Assembly: GCF_014203665.1 (NCBI RefSeq)
Contig: NZ_JACHJN010000002.1
Coordinates: 744,001 to 808,000 of the forward strand
Length of the DNA stretch: 64,000 nt
Reading direction: 5' to 3'
Origin: Saccharothrix tamanrassetensis
GTDB lineage: Bacteria > Actinomycetota > Actinomycetes > Mycobacteriales > Pseudonocardiaceae
The notes under the pieces were generated by a model. It had not been told where the DNA came from. It saw only the letters and a list, made by a program, of their open reading frames with translations, and did no database searches. The translations under genes were made by a program, and so were the position numbers. Shown in pieces: positions 33,900 through 42,445 of this stretch. How positions within the stretch are numbered: position 1 is the stretch's first letter; each line of letters starts with the position of its first letter.

Positions 33900-34256
33900 G
33901 TGCGGAGCGTGAGACGGTGCTCGCGAACCGGGTGCGCTAACCCGGCAGTCGCCACGCTCACGTACGCCTATGCGGACTCCACGGCGGTCGTCGGACCTCT
34001 GGCCACCTACTCCGAACCGCACAGCTACGACCTCTGCGAGGAGCACGCGCTGCGCCTCACCGCCCCGCGCGGGTGGGAGGTGGTGCGCCACCAGGGGGAG
34101 TTCCGGGCCCCCGAACCGACCGTGGACGACCTCACGGCGCTCGCCGAAGCGGTCCGGGAGGCGGGGCGGGCCGACCGGCCGGTGCCCCCCGAGGTGCCCG
34201 CGGGCACCATCCGGCGTGGTCACCTGCGGGTTCTGCCCGATCCCAACGAGGACTGA
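33900..34256 (+). CDS. DUF3499 family protein
   Basis: A 118-residue protein from GTG 33900, equivalent to mycobacterial Rv3258c. It starts with RRCSRTGCANPAVATLTYAY and has CEEHALRLTAPRGWEVVRH; the two N-terminal cysteines and the C-x2-H pair could bind a metal ion. Function unknown. It precedes the phosphomannomutase gene by about 75 bp and keeps that linkage across actinobacteria, suggesting a role connected with the mannose pathway or with WhiB. Confidence 0.88.
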   Translation: MRSVRRCSRTGCANPAVATLTYAYADSTAVVGPLATYSEPHSYDLCEEHALRLTAPRGWEVVRHQGEFRAPEPTVDDLTALAEAVREAGRADRPVPPEVPAGTIRRGHLRVLPDPNED

Positions 34257-34334
34257 ACCTACCGAACACGACCACCACGCGCGCGCCGGTAGGCTTTCGA
34301 CGCCCACGTCAAGAGCCAAACCGGGAGTGTGGCT

Positions 34335-35687
34335 GTGCGCGATCTGTCCGGCATCGTCAAGGCTTACGACATCCGCGGTGTCGTCGGGGAACAGCTTGAC
34401 GCGGAGGTCGTCCGCGACTTCGGCGCGGCGTTCGCGCGGCTGGTCGGCGGACCCGCCGTGGTCATCGGCCACGACATGCGCGATTCCTCGCCCGGTCTGG
34501 CCGCCGCGTTCGCCGACGGGGTGACGCGGCAGGGTGTCGACGTCATCAGCATCGGCCTGGCCAGCACCGACATGCTCTACTTCGCCTCCGGCAAGCTGAA
34601 CCTGCCGGGTGCGATGTTCACCGCCTCGCACAACCCCGCCAAGTACAACGGCATCAAGCTGTGCCGCGCGGGTGCCGCGCCGGTCGGGCAGGACTCCGGG
34701 CTGGCGCAGATCCGGGCCGACGTGGAGGCCGGTGTCGCCGACGCCTCCGACGTGTCGCCCGGCTCGCTGTCGGAGCGCGACATGCTCGTCGAGTACGCCG
34801 CCTACCTGCGCGAACTGGTCGACCTCTCCTCGTCGAGGCCGTTGAAGGTGGTGGTCGACGCGGGCAACGGCATGGGCGGGCACACGGTCCCCGAGGTGTT
34901 CGCCGGGCTGCCGATCGAGGTCGTCCCGATGTACTTCGAGCTGGACGGCAGCTTCCCCAACCACGAGGCGAACCCGCTGGACCCGAAGAACATCGTCGAC
35001 CTCCAGGCCCGCGTGCGGGAAGAGGGCGCGGACGCGGGTGTGGCGTTCGACGGGGACGCCGACCGGTGCTTCGTGGTGGACGAGCGCGGCGAGCCGGTGT
35101 CGCCGAGCGCCATCACGGCCCTGGTCGCGGTGCGCGAGCTGGCCAAGGACCCCGGCGGCACGATCATCCACAACCTGATCACCTCGCACTCCGTCCCGGA
35201 GATCGTCCGCGAGCACGGCGGCAAGCCGGTGCGCACCCGGGTGGGCCACTCGTTCATCAAGGAGGAGATGGCCCGCACCGGCGCCATCTTCGGCGGCGAG
35301 CACTCCGCGCACTACTACTTCCGCGACTTCTGGCGGGCCGACACGGGCATGCTGGCCGCGCTGCACGTGCTGGCCGCGCTGGGCGAGCAGGACGGCCCGC
35401 TGTCCGCGCTGACCGCCGACTACGCGCGGTACGCGGCGTCCGGCGAGGTCAACTCGACGGTGGACGACCAGGCGGGCCGGCTGGCCGCGATCAAGGCCGA
35501 GTTCGGCGCGCGGGACGGCGTCGAGCTGGACGAGCTGGACGGCCTGACCGTCAGCCTGCCCGACGGCTCGTGGTTCAACCTGCGGGCCTCCAACACCGAG
35601 CCGCTGCTGCGGCTGAACGTGGAAGCCGCCGACGCGGCCTCGGTCGCGGCGTTGCGCGACGAGGTCCTGGCGATCGTGAGGGGATGA
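34335..35687 (+). CDS. manB: Phosphomannomutase/phosphoglucomutase
   Basis: A 450-residue alpha-D-phosphohexomutase; GTG 34335 fits the GGGAG ribosome site better than GTG 34329. It interconverts mannose-6-phosphate and mannose-1-phosphate. Domain motifs in order: IVKAYDIRGVVGEQL, the phosphoserine loop MFTASHNPAKYNGIK (Ser in TASHNP), the metal loop VAFDGDADRCFVVD, the sugar-binding GGEHSAHYYF and the C-terminal phosphate loop LRASNTEPLLRLNVE. It corresponds to mycobacterial pmmA (Rv3257c). Its TGA overlaps the next ATG (ATGA), as do the next two genes. Confidence 0.95.
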   Translation: MRDLSGIVKAYDIRGVVGEQLDAEVVRDFGAAFARLVGGPAVVIGHDMRDSSPGLAAAFADGVTRQGVDVISIGLASTDMLYFASGKLNLPGAMFTASHNPAKYNGIKLCRAGAAPVGQDSGLAQIRADVEAGVADASDVSPGSLSERDMLVEYAAYLRELVDLSSSRPLKVVVDAGNGMGGHTVPEVFAGLPIEVVPMYFELDGSFPNHEANPLDPKNIVDLQARVREEGADAGVAFDGDADRCFVVDERGEPVSPSAITALVAVRELAKDPGGTIIHNLITSHSVPEIVREHGGKPVRTRVGHSFIKEEMARTGAIFGGEHSAHYYFRDFWRADTGMLAALHVLAALGEQDGPLSALTADYARYAASGEVNSTVDDQAGRLAAIKAEFGARDGVELDELDGLTVSLPDGSWFNLRASNTEPLLRLNVEAADAASVAALRDEVLAIVRG

Positions 35688-35890
35688 ACACCGTGGTCGT
35701 CCAACTCGACGCACAGCTGCTGGAGATCCTGGCCTGCCCGTGCCCGGAGCACGCGCCGCTCAAGCCCGGCACCGCCCAGGACCCGCAGGCCGACTTCCTG
35801 ACCTGCACGGCGTGCGGCCGGTCGTTCCCCGTCCGGGAGGGCATCCCGGTGCTCCTGCTGGACGAGGCTGTCGTGCCGACGGCGGGATGA
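35684..35890 (+). CDS. Trm112-like zinc protein
   Basis: A 68-residue protein whose ATG overlaps the manB stop (ATGA) and whose own stop overlaps the next start in the same way. It has LLEILACPCPEHAPL and FLTCTACGRSFPVREGIPVLLLDEA, the two Cys-rich knuckles and the PVREGIPVLL strand of the Trm112/UPF0434 family. Trm112 proteins stabilise partner methyltransferases in eukaryotes; bacterial roles are unknown. Tight coupling in the mannose operon is conserved in actinobacteria. Confidence 0.9.
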   Translation: MNTVVVQLDAQLLEILACPCPEHAPLKPGTAQDPQADFLTCTACGRSFPVREGIPVLLLDEAVVPTAG

Positions 35891-36972
35891 CGCCGGTGCT
35901 CGACGACAGCCTCCTGGACGACCAGTCCCGCCTCGCCGACGCCGACCCCGGCGGCCTGCTGCGCGCCGCGGCGCGGGCGGGCGCGCAGGTCCGGGCCACC
36001 GCCGAGGCGGCCAACGAGCTGGACGTCACCGGGGCGTTCCGCGAACGGCCGCGCGCGCTGGTGCTGGTGACCCGGCCCGGTGTCGCGCCGGCCGTGGCGA
36101 AGCTGGTGACCGCCCTGCTCGGGCCGCAGTGCCCGGTGCCGGTGGTGGTGACCGACGACGTGCCCTCCTGGGTGGGCGCGCTGGACGTGGTGCTCGCGCA
36201 CACCGAGGACGCCGGTGACGTGGTGCTGGCCGAAGCGGTGGACCGGGCCGCCCGACGTGGCGCGCGGGTGCTGCTGACCGCCGAGCCGGACGGTCCGGTG
36301 GCCGCGTCCGCCGCGCAGCACGCGCTGCTCATCCCGCCGCGCGTGCCGGTGCCGCAGGGCTTCGGGTTCGCCCGCGGGTTCGCGGCCTGGGTGCTGGCGT
36401 TGAACGCGCTGCGCCTGCTGGACGTGGACGTGCAGGCGGTCGCCGACGAGCTGGACCGGGAGGCCGAGCGCGACCACCCGATGCACGAGTCGTTCGTCAA
36501 CCCGGCGAAGTCGCTCGCGCTGCGGGTCGCCGACCGGACCCCGCTGCTGTGGGGGCTGGACGACCCGGCCACCGCCGTCGCGGCGCACGGTGCCGGCATG
36601 TTGGGCTGCTACGCGGGCCTGGTCAGCGACGTCGCCGGCTACCCGCAGGCGCTGACGAAGTCCGTGCTGCACCGCAAGGCCGTGCGCAGCACGTCCGGCG
36701 CGGACATCTTCGCCGACCCGGACGAGGAGCAGGACGGCCTGGTGCGCGTGCTGCTGCTGGCCGTGCGCCAGGGGCGGCAGGCCGAGTTCGCGCGGCGGGC
36801 CGCGATGGATACCTTGCCGGGAGCCGACGTGCTCGAACCGGCCGAGGAAGTGACCGGCGGCGACGCGGTGTGCGCCGCGCTGCTCGCGCTGCGGTTCGAG
36901 TTGGCCGCGCTGTACCTGGGCCTGGCGGCGGGAACGCTGGGCGGACCGGGGCTGTACGCGCCGGCTGTGTGA
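35887..36972 (+). CDS. SIS-domain phosphosugar-binding protein (TobH/Rv3256c type)
   Basis: A 361-residue protein matching mycobacterial Rv3256c. The fold is that of bifunctional phosphoglucose/phosphomannose isomerase-like SIS proteins: ALVLVTRPGVAPAVAKLVTAL and VVTDDVPSWVGALDVVLAHT in the first SIS lobe, then LLWGLDDPATAVAAHGAGML and DEEQDGLVRVLLLAVR in the second. Catalytic residues of true isomerases are hard to place, so it may be regulatory. It overlaps the Trm112 gene by 4 bp and precedes manA by 13 bp, so it is one operon with manB-manA. Confidence 0.88.
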   Translation: MTPVLDDSLLDDQSRLADADPGGLLRAAARAGAQVRATAEAANELDVTGAFRERPRALVLVTRPGVAPAVAKLVTALLGPQCPVPVVVTDDVPSWVGALDVVLAHTEDAGDVVLAEAVDRAARRGARVLLTAEPDGPVAASAAQHALLIPPRVPVPQGFGFARGFAAWVLALNALRLLDVDVQAVADELDREAERDHPMHESFVNPAKSLALRVADRTPLLWGLDDPATAVAAHGAGMLGCYAGLVSDVAGYPQALTKSVLHRKAVRSTSGADIFADPDEEQDGLVRVLLLAVRQGRQAEFARRAAMDTLPGADVLEPAEEVTGGDAVCAALLALRFELAALYLGLAAGTLGGPGLYAPAV

Positions 36973-36985
36973 GGGGACGTTCGCT

Positions 36986-38197
36986 GTGGAACTGCTGCAC
37001 AACGCGGTGCGGGCGTACGCGTGGGGATCGCGTACGGCCATCGCCGAGCTGCTCGGGAGGGAGGTGCCCGCGCCGCACCCCGAGGCGGAGCTGTGGATGG
37101 GAGCCCATCCCGGCGACCCGTCCCGGGTGGTCCGGCCGGACGGCAGCCGCTCCCTGCTGGAGCTGCTCGCGGAGGACCCGGACGGCCAGCTCGGCGCGCG
37201 GTGCGCCGGGCGCTGGGGCAGCAGGCTGCCGTTCCTGCTCAAGGTGCTGGCGGCGGACGAGCCGCTGAGCCTCCAGGCGCACCCGTCGGCCGCGCAGGCC
37301 GCGGCGGGTTTCGCCGCCGAGGAGTCGGCGGGCGTGCCGATGGACTCGTCCGTGCGCAACTACAAGGACCCGTCGGCGAAGCCGGAGCTGATCTGCGCGC
37401 TGACCGAGTTCCACGCGCTGGCCGGGTTCCGCGCGCCGGAGCGGACCGTGGCGCTGCTGCGGTCGCTGGAGGCGCCCGACTTCACCCCGTACACCGAGCT
37501 GCTGGCCGCCCAGCCGGACGAGAGCGGGCTGCGCGCCCTGTTCACCACCCTGATCACGCTGCCGCAGACCGCGCTGGACGCCCTGCTGCCGCAGGTGCTC
37601 GACGCCTGCGTGCTGCACGTGAAGGAGCGCGGCGAGTTCGACCTGGAGTGCCGCACCATCCTGGAGCTGGGCGAGGCCTACCCCGGTGACGCGGGGGTGC
37701 TGGCCGCGATGCTGCTCAACCGGCTGGTGCTGCGGCCCGGCGAGGCGATCCACCTGCCCCCCGGCAACCTGCACGCCTACCTGCACGGCACGGGCGTGGA
37801 GATCCTGGCCAACTCGGACAACGTGCTGCGCTGCGGCCTCACCCCGAAGCACGTGGACGTGCCCGAGCTGTTGCGCGTGCTGGACTTCACCTGCGGCGAC
37901 ATGCCGGTGCAGACCGGTTCCGAGACCTCACCCGGGCTGTGGACGTACCGCACGCCGAGCCCCGAGTTCGAGCTGTCCCGGCTGGAGCTGACGGCGGGCG
38001 ACGAGGTCCGGGTGGACCACGACGGCCCGCAGGTCCTGCTGGTCACGCAGGGGTGCGCGCGGATGTCCAACGCGTCCGGCCAGTCGCTGGTGGTGGCCCG
38101 GGGGCAGTCGGTGTGGCTGCCGGCCGCCGATCCCGCGGTGACGGTCACGGCGGACGAGCCGACGCGCCTTTTCCGGGCAACCGCCGGCAGCGGTTGA
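36986..38197 (+). CDS. manA: Mannose-6-phosphate isomerase, class I
   Basis: A 403-residue type I zinc isomerase from GTG 36986; it converts fructose-6-phosphate to mannose-6-phosphate. Family motifs: LHNAVRAYAWGSRTAIAELL, the zinc-ligand segment FLLKVLAADEPLSLQAHPS (Gln/His), NYKDPSAKPELICALTEFHA and the signature LPPGNLHAYLHGTGVEILAN SDN with the catalytic arginine in VLRCGLTPKHVD. It is the last gene of the manB-Trm112-SIS-manA operon and with manB and the pyrophosphorylase supplies GDP-mannose. Orthologue of Rv3255c. Confidence 0.95.
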   Translation: MELLHNAVRAYAWGSRTAIAELLGREVPAPHPEAELWMGAHPGDPSRVVRPDGSRSLLELLAEDPDGQLGARCAGRWGSRLPFLLKVLAADEPLSLQAHPSAAQAAAGFAAEESAGVPMDSSVRNYKDPSAKPELICALTEFHALAGFRAPERTVALLRSLEAPDFTPYTELLAAQPDESGLRALFTTLITLPQTALDALLPQVLDACVLHVKERGEFDLECRTILELGEAYPGDAGVLAAMLLNRLVLRPGEAIHLPPGNLHAYLHGTGVEILANSDNVLRCGLTPKHVDVPELLRVLDFTCGDMPVQTGSETSPGLWTYRTPSPEFELSRLELTAGDEVRVDHDGPQVLLVTQGCARMSNASGQSLVVARGQSVWLPAADPAVTVTADEPTRLFRATAGSG

Positions 38198-38266
38198 GGT
38201 CGCCGACTAGGGTCACCCGCGAACCAGATCACCGCGGACAAATCGGACTTAGCTTAGGGAGCAGAC

Positions 38267-39187
38267 GTGTCAGCAGGAGGCGGTACCAAGGCGATCATCG
38301 CCGCGCTGGTGGCCAACGCCGGGATCGCGGTGGCGAAGTTCGTCGGCTTCCTGGTCACCGGGTCGTCGTCGATGCTGGCCGAGTCGGTGCACTCGCTGGC
38401 GGACACCTCCAACCAGGGCCTGTTGTTGCTGGGTCAGAAGACCGCCCGGCGCAAGGCCACCACGAACCACCCGTTCGGCTTCGGCCGCGACCGGTACTTC
38501 TACTCGTTCGTGGTGGCGCTGCTGCTGTTCAGCCTCGGCTCGGTGTTCGCGCTGTACGAGGGCATCCACAAGCTGGAGTCCCACGAGCCGCTGTCGTCGC
38601 CGCTGGTCGCGGTGGTCATCCTGGTGGTCGCGATCGGCCTGGAGACCTACAGCTTCCGGACCGCGATCAAGGAGTCCAGGCTGATCAAGGGCGACGCGAC
38701 GTGGTGGCAGTTCATCCGCCAGTCGAAGGTGCCCGAGCTGCCGGTCGTCCTGCTGGAGGACGCCGGCGCGCTGTTCGGCCTGGTCCTGGCGCTGCTCGGG
38801 GTCGGACTCTCGACGCTGACCGGCGACCCGGTGTGGGACGCGGTCGGCACCATCTCCATCGGTGTGCTGCTGGGCGTGATCGCCATCATCCTGATCGTGG
38901 AGATGAAGTCGCTGCTGATCGGCGAGGGCGCGGCTCCGGCGGAGCTGAGCGTCATCGTGGACGAGCTGGCGGCGGGCAAGGTCCAGCGCGTCATCCACAT
39001 CCGGACCCAGTACATCGGGCCGGACGAGCTGCTGGTGGCGGCCAAGATCGCGCTGAACCCGGGGCTGTCGGTGAGCGAGGTGGCCGAGGCGATCGACGAC
39101 GCCGAGCAGCGGGTGCGCAACAAGGTCCCGGCGGCCCGGCTGATCTACCTGGAGCCCGACCTGGACCGGTCGCTGACCAAGTCGTAG
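38267..39187 (+). CDS. Cation diffusion facilitator (CDF) transporter
   Basis: A 306-residue membrane protein with six predicted helices. The metal-transport site signatures are SMLAESVHSLADTSNQ in helix 2 (HSxxD) and EDAGALFGLVLALLG in helix 5, followed by the cytoplasmic ZT-dimer domain ending IYLEPDLDRSLTKS. The long TTNHPFGFGRDRYFYSFV loop after helix 2 is typical of the family. It exports Zn(II), Fe(II) or Mn(II) in exchange for protons; the metal cannot be told from sequence. A strong hairpin at 39227-39257 follows the stop. Confidence 0.9.
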   Translation: MSAGGGTKAIIAALVANAGIAVAKFVGFLVTGSSSMLAESVHSLADTSNQGLLLLGQKTARRKATTNHPFGFGRDRYFYSFVVALLLFSLGSVFALYEGIHKLESHEPLSSPLVAVVILVVAIGLETYSFRTAIKESRLIKGDATWWQFIRQSKVPELPVVLLEDAGALFGLVLALLGVGLSTLTGDPVWDAVGTISIGVLLGVIAIILIVEMKSLLIGEGAAPAELSVIVDELAAGKVQRVIHIRTQYIGPDELLVAAKIALNPGLSVSEVAEAIDDAEQRVRNKVPAARLIYLEPDLDRSLTKS

Positions 39188-39226
39188 GTGCCGGTGTCGC
39201 CGAGGGCGACGAGCTGCTCGACACGT

Positions 39227-39257
39227 GCACGAGCCCGCGCCTGGCGCGGGCTCGTGC
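39227..39257. terminator. Bidirectional hairpin terminator
   Basis: A 14-bp perfect stem (39227-39240 with 39244-39257) closed by a 3-nt loop lies 40 nt after the CDF stop and between two convergent genes. No T-tract follows, which is usual for high-GC actinobacteria. Confidence 0.75.
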
Positions 39258-39398
39258 TGGTTCAGGCCCCGGAACGCGACCGCGCCCACCGTGATCGCCG
39301 GGTGGACATCCAGGTCGAACGGATGCCACTCGGCGACCGGCTGCACGGTGGGCGCGGCGGGTCTTGCGGGGTGGACGTGCACGTCCCCGGCGATCGAC

Positions 39399-39428
39399 CC
39401 GGCGAGGCGACCGCGGTCGCCTCGCCGG
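39399..39428. terminator. 30-bp perfect palindrome before the permease stop
   Basis: The 15+15 palindrome centred at 39413/39414 (half-site CCGGCGAGGCGACCG) lies 38 bp beyond the 3' end of the minus-strand APC permease gene. It can form a cruciform or a hairpin without loop and probably ends permease transcription. No protein is known to me that binds it. Confidence 0.6.
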
Positions 39429-39466
39429 ACATGTCGATGCGCACCGGTCCGGGCACGCGCCGGACG

Positions 39467-40990
39467 CTACGAAACCTCGTCCGGCTTCACCACGGGGACG
39501 GCGGTGGCGCCGTGCTCCTTGCCCAGCACCGAGTTCCGGCGGCTGTAGACGAAGTACACCACCACGCCGAGCGCCATCCAGATCAGGAACCGGACCCAGG
39601 TCAGCGCGGTCAGGTTGAGCATCAGCCACAGGCACGCCGCGATCGCCAGGATCGGCACCAGGGGCACCAGCGGCACCCGGAAGCCGCGCGGCAGGTCGGG
39701 ACGGGTCTTGCGGAGCACCAGGACGCCCGCCGACACCAGCACGAAGGCGAACAGCGTGCCGACGTTGACCATCTCCTCCAGCTTGCCCGCCGGGAAGAAG
39801 CCGGCCGCGATGGCGACCAGCACGCCGATGACGACGGTGATCCGGTACGGCGTCCCGTGCTTGCCGGTCAGGGCCAGCTTGCGCGGCATCAGGCCGTCGC
39901 GGGACATGGCGAACAGCACGCGCGACTGGCCGAGCATCATCACCATCACGACGGTGGTCAGGCCGGCCAGCGCGCCGACCGAGATCACCGTCGCCGCCCA
40001 GTCGACCCCGTTCTGCGCGAACGCCGTCGCCAGCGTGGCCCGGGTGCCGTCGGGCTGGGTCTTGAGCTGGTCGTAGGGCAGCATGCCGGTGATCACCAGG
40101 GACACCGCGACGTAGAGCACGGTGACGATCGCCAGCGAGCCCAGGATGCCGCGCGGCACGGCCTTGCGCGGGTTGCGGGTCTCCTCCGCGGTGGTGGCCA
40201 CCACGTCGAAGCCGATGAACGCGAAGAACACCAGCGACGCCGCCGCCAGCAGCCCCAGCACGCCGTACGTGCTGCCGGAGAAGCCGGTCACCAGCGAGAA
40301 CAGCGACTGCTCCAGCCCGGTCCCGGTGGTGCCGCCGGTCTGCGCGGGCGGGATGTAGGGGCTGTAGTTCTCCGCCTTGATGTAGCCGATGCCGAGCACG
40401 ATCACCAGCAGCACCACGGCCACCTTCACCGCCGTGATGACCGCGCTGACCCGTGACGACAGCTTGGTGCCGATCACCAGCAGCACGGTGAGCGCGAACA
40501 CCAGCAGCAGCGAGCCCCAGTCGACGTCCACGCCGCCCACCGACGCCGTGGTCTTCACCGACACCCCGAGCTGCCCGAGCACCGTCTCCAGGTACAGCGA
40601 CCAGCCCTTCGACACGGCCGCCGCGCCGACCGCGAACTCCAGGACCAGGTCCCAGCCGATGATCCACGCCATGAACTCGCCGAACGTGGCGTAGGAGAAC
40701 GTGTACGCGCTGCCGGCGACCGGCACCGTGGACGCGAACTCGGCGTAGCACAAGGCGGCCAGCGCGCAGGCGATCGCGGCCAGCACGAACGCCAGCGAGA
40801 CCGACGGGCCGGCGAGGTTGCCGGCGGTGGACGCGGTGAGCGTGAAGATGCCCGCGCCGACCACCACCGCGACGCCGAAGACCGTGAGGTCCCACGCGGT
40901 GAGGTCCTTGCGCAGCTTGGTGCCCGGCTCGTCGGTGTCGGCGATCGACTGCTCGATCGATTTCGTGCGCCAAAGCCCGTTCCCCGGCAC
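39467..40990 (-). CDS. APC-family amino acid permease
   Basis: A 507-residue transporter with about twelve membrane segments. The substrate-binding unwound helix 1 motif is VVVGAGIFTLTASTAGNLAGP (~38-58), and helix 6 is AASLVFFAFIGFDVVATTAEE followed by TRNPRKAVPRGIL, both diagnostic for the cationic amino acid transporter group. It imports amino acids with protons. It is the positional equivalent of mycobacterial Rv3253c. The N-terminal ~30 residues are cytoplasmic and charged. No operon partner is seen. Confidence 0.93.
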   Translation of the reverse strand: MPGNGLWRTKSIEQSIADTDEPGTKLRKDLTAWDLTVFGVAVVVGAGIFTLTASTAGNLAGPSVSLAFVLAAIACALAALCYAEFASTVPVAGSAYTFSYATFGEFMAWIIGWDLVLEFAVGAAAVSKGWSLYLETVLGQLGVSVKTTASVGGVDVDWGSLLLVFALTVLLVIGTKLSSRVSAVITAVKVAVVLLVIVLGIGYIKAENYSPYIPPAQTGGTTGTGLEQSLFSLVTGFSGSTYGVLGLLAAASLVFFAFIGFDVVATTAEETRNPRKAVPRGILGSLAIVTVLYVAVSLVITGMLPYDQLKTQPDGTRATLATAFAQNGVDWAATVISVGALAGLTTVVMVMMLGQSRVLFAMSRDGLMPRKLALTGKHGTPYRITVVIGVLVAIAAGFFPAGKLEEMVNVGTLFAFVLVSAGVLVLRKTRPDLPRGFRVPLVPLVPILAIAACLWLMLNLTALTWVRFLIWMALGVVVYFVYSRRNSVLGKEHGATAVPVVKPDEVS

Positions 40991-41179
40991 GGTGCGTCTC
41001 CTCCTCGTCGCGGTTTGTACGGCTGTCCAGCCTAGAGGCCGGTCCCGGAACCGGTGACCCGGCCGGAATCCCCGGCCGACCGGCTATCGAGCGGACAGCG
41101 CGTCCGGCGCACCATTGGAGCACCACCGGCCTTGATCGTGGCGCGAGTTCGACCAACCGCTGCGGTAGTTTCGGCGGCC

Positions 41180-42445
41180 ATGACGGTGCTCTGCCTGGAT
41201 GTCGGCTCCACGTGGACGAAGGGCGCCCTGCTCTCGGCCGCCGGGGACCTGCTGGGCACCGCGCAGCAGCCCACCTCGCCACCCGAGGTGATGGACGGCG
41301 TCACGGCCGTGTCGAACGCCCTGGGCGGGGCGGACGAGGTGCTCGCGTGCTCGTCGGCGGGCGGTGGTCTGCGGCTCGCGGTGGTGGGGCAGGAACGGCT
41401 GGTCAGCGCCGAGGCCGGCTACCGGGTGGCGTTGTCGGCGGGCGCGAAGGTCGTGCACGTGTCGGCCGGCCCGCTGGACGGCGGCGGCGTCCGGGCGTTG
41501 CGCGCGGCCGGACCGGACCTGGTCCTGCTGGTCGGCGGCACGGACGGCGGTGACGCCTCGGTGCTCCTGCACAACGCGGAACGGCTGGCCCGCAACCGGA
41601 TCACGTGCCCGATCGTGCTGGCGGGCAACGCGGATGCCCGTGCCGAGGCCCTGGCGCTCCTGGCCGGCCGCACCGTCGTGCCCGCGGACAACGTGCTGCC
41701 GGACGTCGGCGAACTGGCTCCCGGCCCGGCCCGCGGCGCGATCCGTGAAGTGTTCCTGCGGCACGTGATCGGCGGCAAGGGCCTGTCCCGCGGCTCCGCG
41801 TTCCGTCAACTGGTAAGGGCTGTGACACCGGACGCAGTGCTGCACGGGGTGTCACGACTGGCCGCACAGGACCGTGAAGGCGCGGTACTGGTCGTCGATG
41901 TCGGCGGTGCCACTACGGACGTGTACTCCGCCGTGTCCACCGTGGACGATGAATCCGAGCGTACGGTCGCCCTGCCGCCGGACCGCCGAACGGTCGAAGG
42001 AGACCTCGGCATGCGCTGGTCCGCGCCCGGTGTGGTGGTGGAAGCGGTCACCGAGAAGCTGGTCGACAAGGCGGAAGCCGAGTCCCTGCAACGCGAAGCC
42101 GCCCGACGTGCCACCGACGTGACCTGGCTGGCGGACGACCCGGAGGTGGACCTCCGGGTCGCCGGTCTGGCCGCGGTCCTGGCCGTGCGCAGGCACTTGC
42201 GACTGGTCGACGGTCGACTCGGCCCACGGGGCGCGGGTCGGCTCGTGCTGTCCGGCGGCGTCTTCCGCCACGCACCCGACCTGACCGCCGTGGAACGCCT
42301 GCTGCGCAACGACCCCGTGCTCCGGCCCGTGCTGAAGTCGGCCGAGGTCCTCGTAGACGGCCACTACGTGCTGGCCCCGGCCGGCCTGCTCGCCGCCACC
42401 GGTCGCGCCGAAGCCGCCGACCGGCTCCTCACGCACCTGGGCTGA
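41180..42445 (+). CDS. GlmL/MutL-type ATPase (glutamate mutase L family)
   Basis: A 421-residue ASKHA-fold protein. VLCLDVGSTWTKGALLS is the first phosphate loop, LLVGGTDGGDASVLLHNAERL the second, and VLVVDVGGATTDVYSAVSTVD the adenosine loop. Family members sit beside B12-dependent mutases and are thought to act as repair chaperones, but no mutase subunit is encoded here. The preferred ATG 41180 gives the normal length; the frame is open further upstream but without a ribosome site. It converges on the membrane hydrolase gene with a 17-bp overlap of 3' ends. Confidence 0.88.
   Translation: MTVLCLDVGSTWTKGALLSAAGDLLGTAQQPTSPPEVMDGVTAVSNALGGADEVLACSSAGGGLRLAVVGQERLVSAEAGYRVALSAGAKVVHVSAGPLDGGGVRALRAAGPDLVLLVGGTDGGDASVLLHNAERLARNRITCPIVLAGNADARAEALALLAGRTVVPADNVLPDVGELAPGPARGAIREVFLRHVIGGKGLSRGSAFRQLVRAVTPDAVLHGVSRLAAQDREGAVLVVDVGGATTDVYSAVSTVDDESERTVALPPDRRTVEGDLGMRWSAPGVVVEAVTEKLVDKAEAESLQREAARRATDVTWLADDPEVDLRVAGLAAVLAVRRHLRLVDGRLGPRGAGRLVLSGGVFRHAPDLTAVERLLRNDPVLRPVLKSAEVLVDGHYVLAPAGLLAATGRAEAADRLLTHLG

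Noticed and set aside
39258..39398. Broken gene between CDF and permease
   Set aside because: Minus-strand frames give WHPFDLDVHPAITVGAVAFRG-like text that looks protein-like, but no family was recognised and the frames are shifted; not enough to call a pseudogene.
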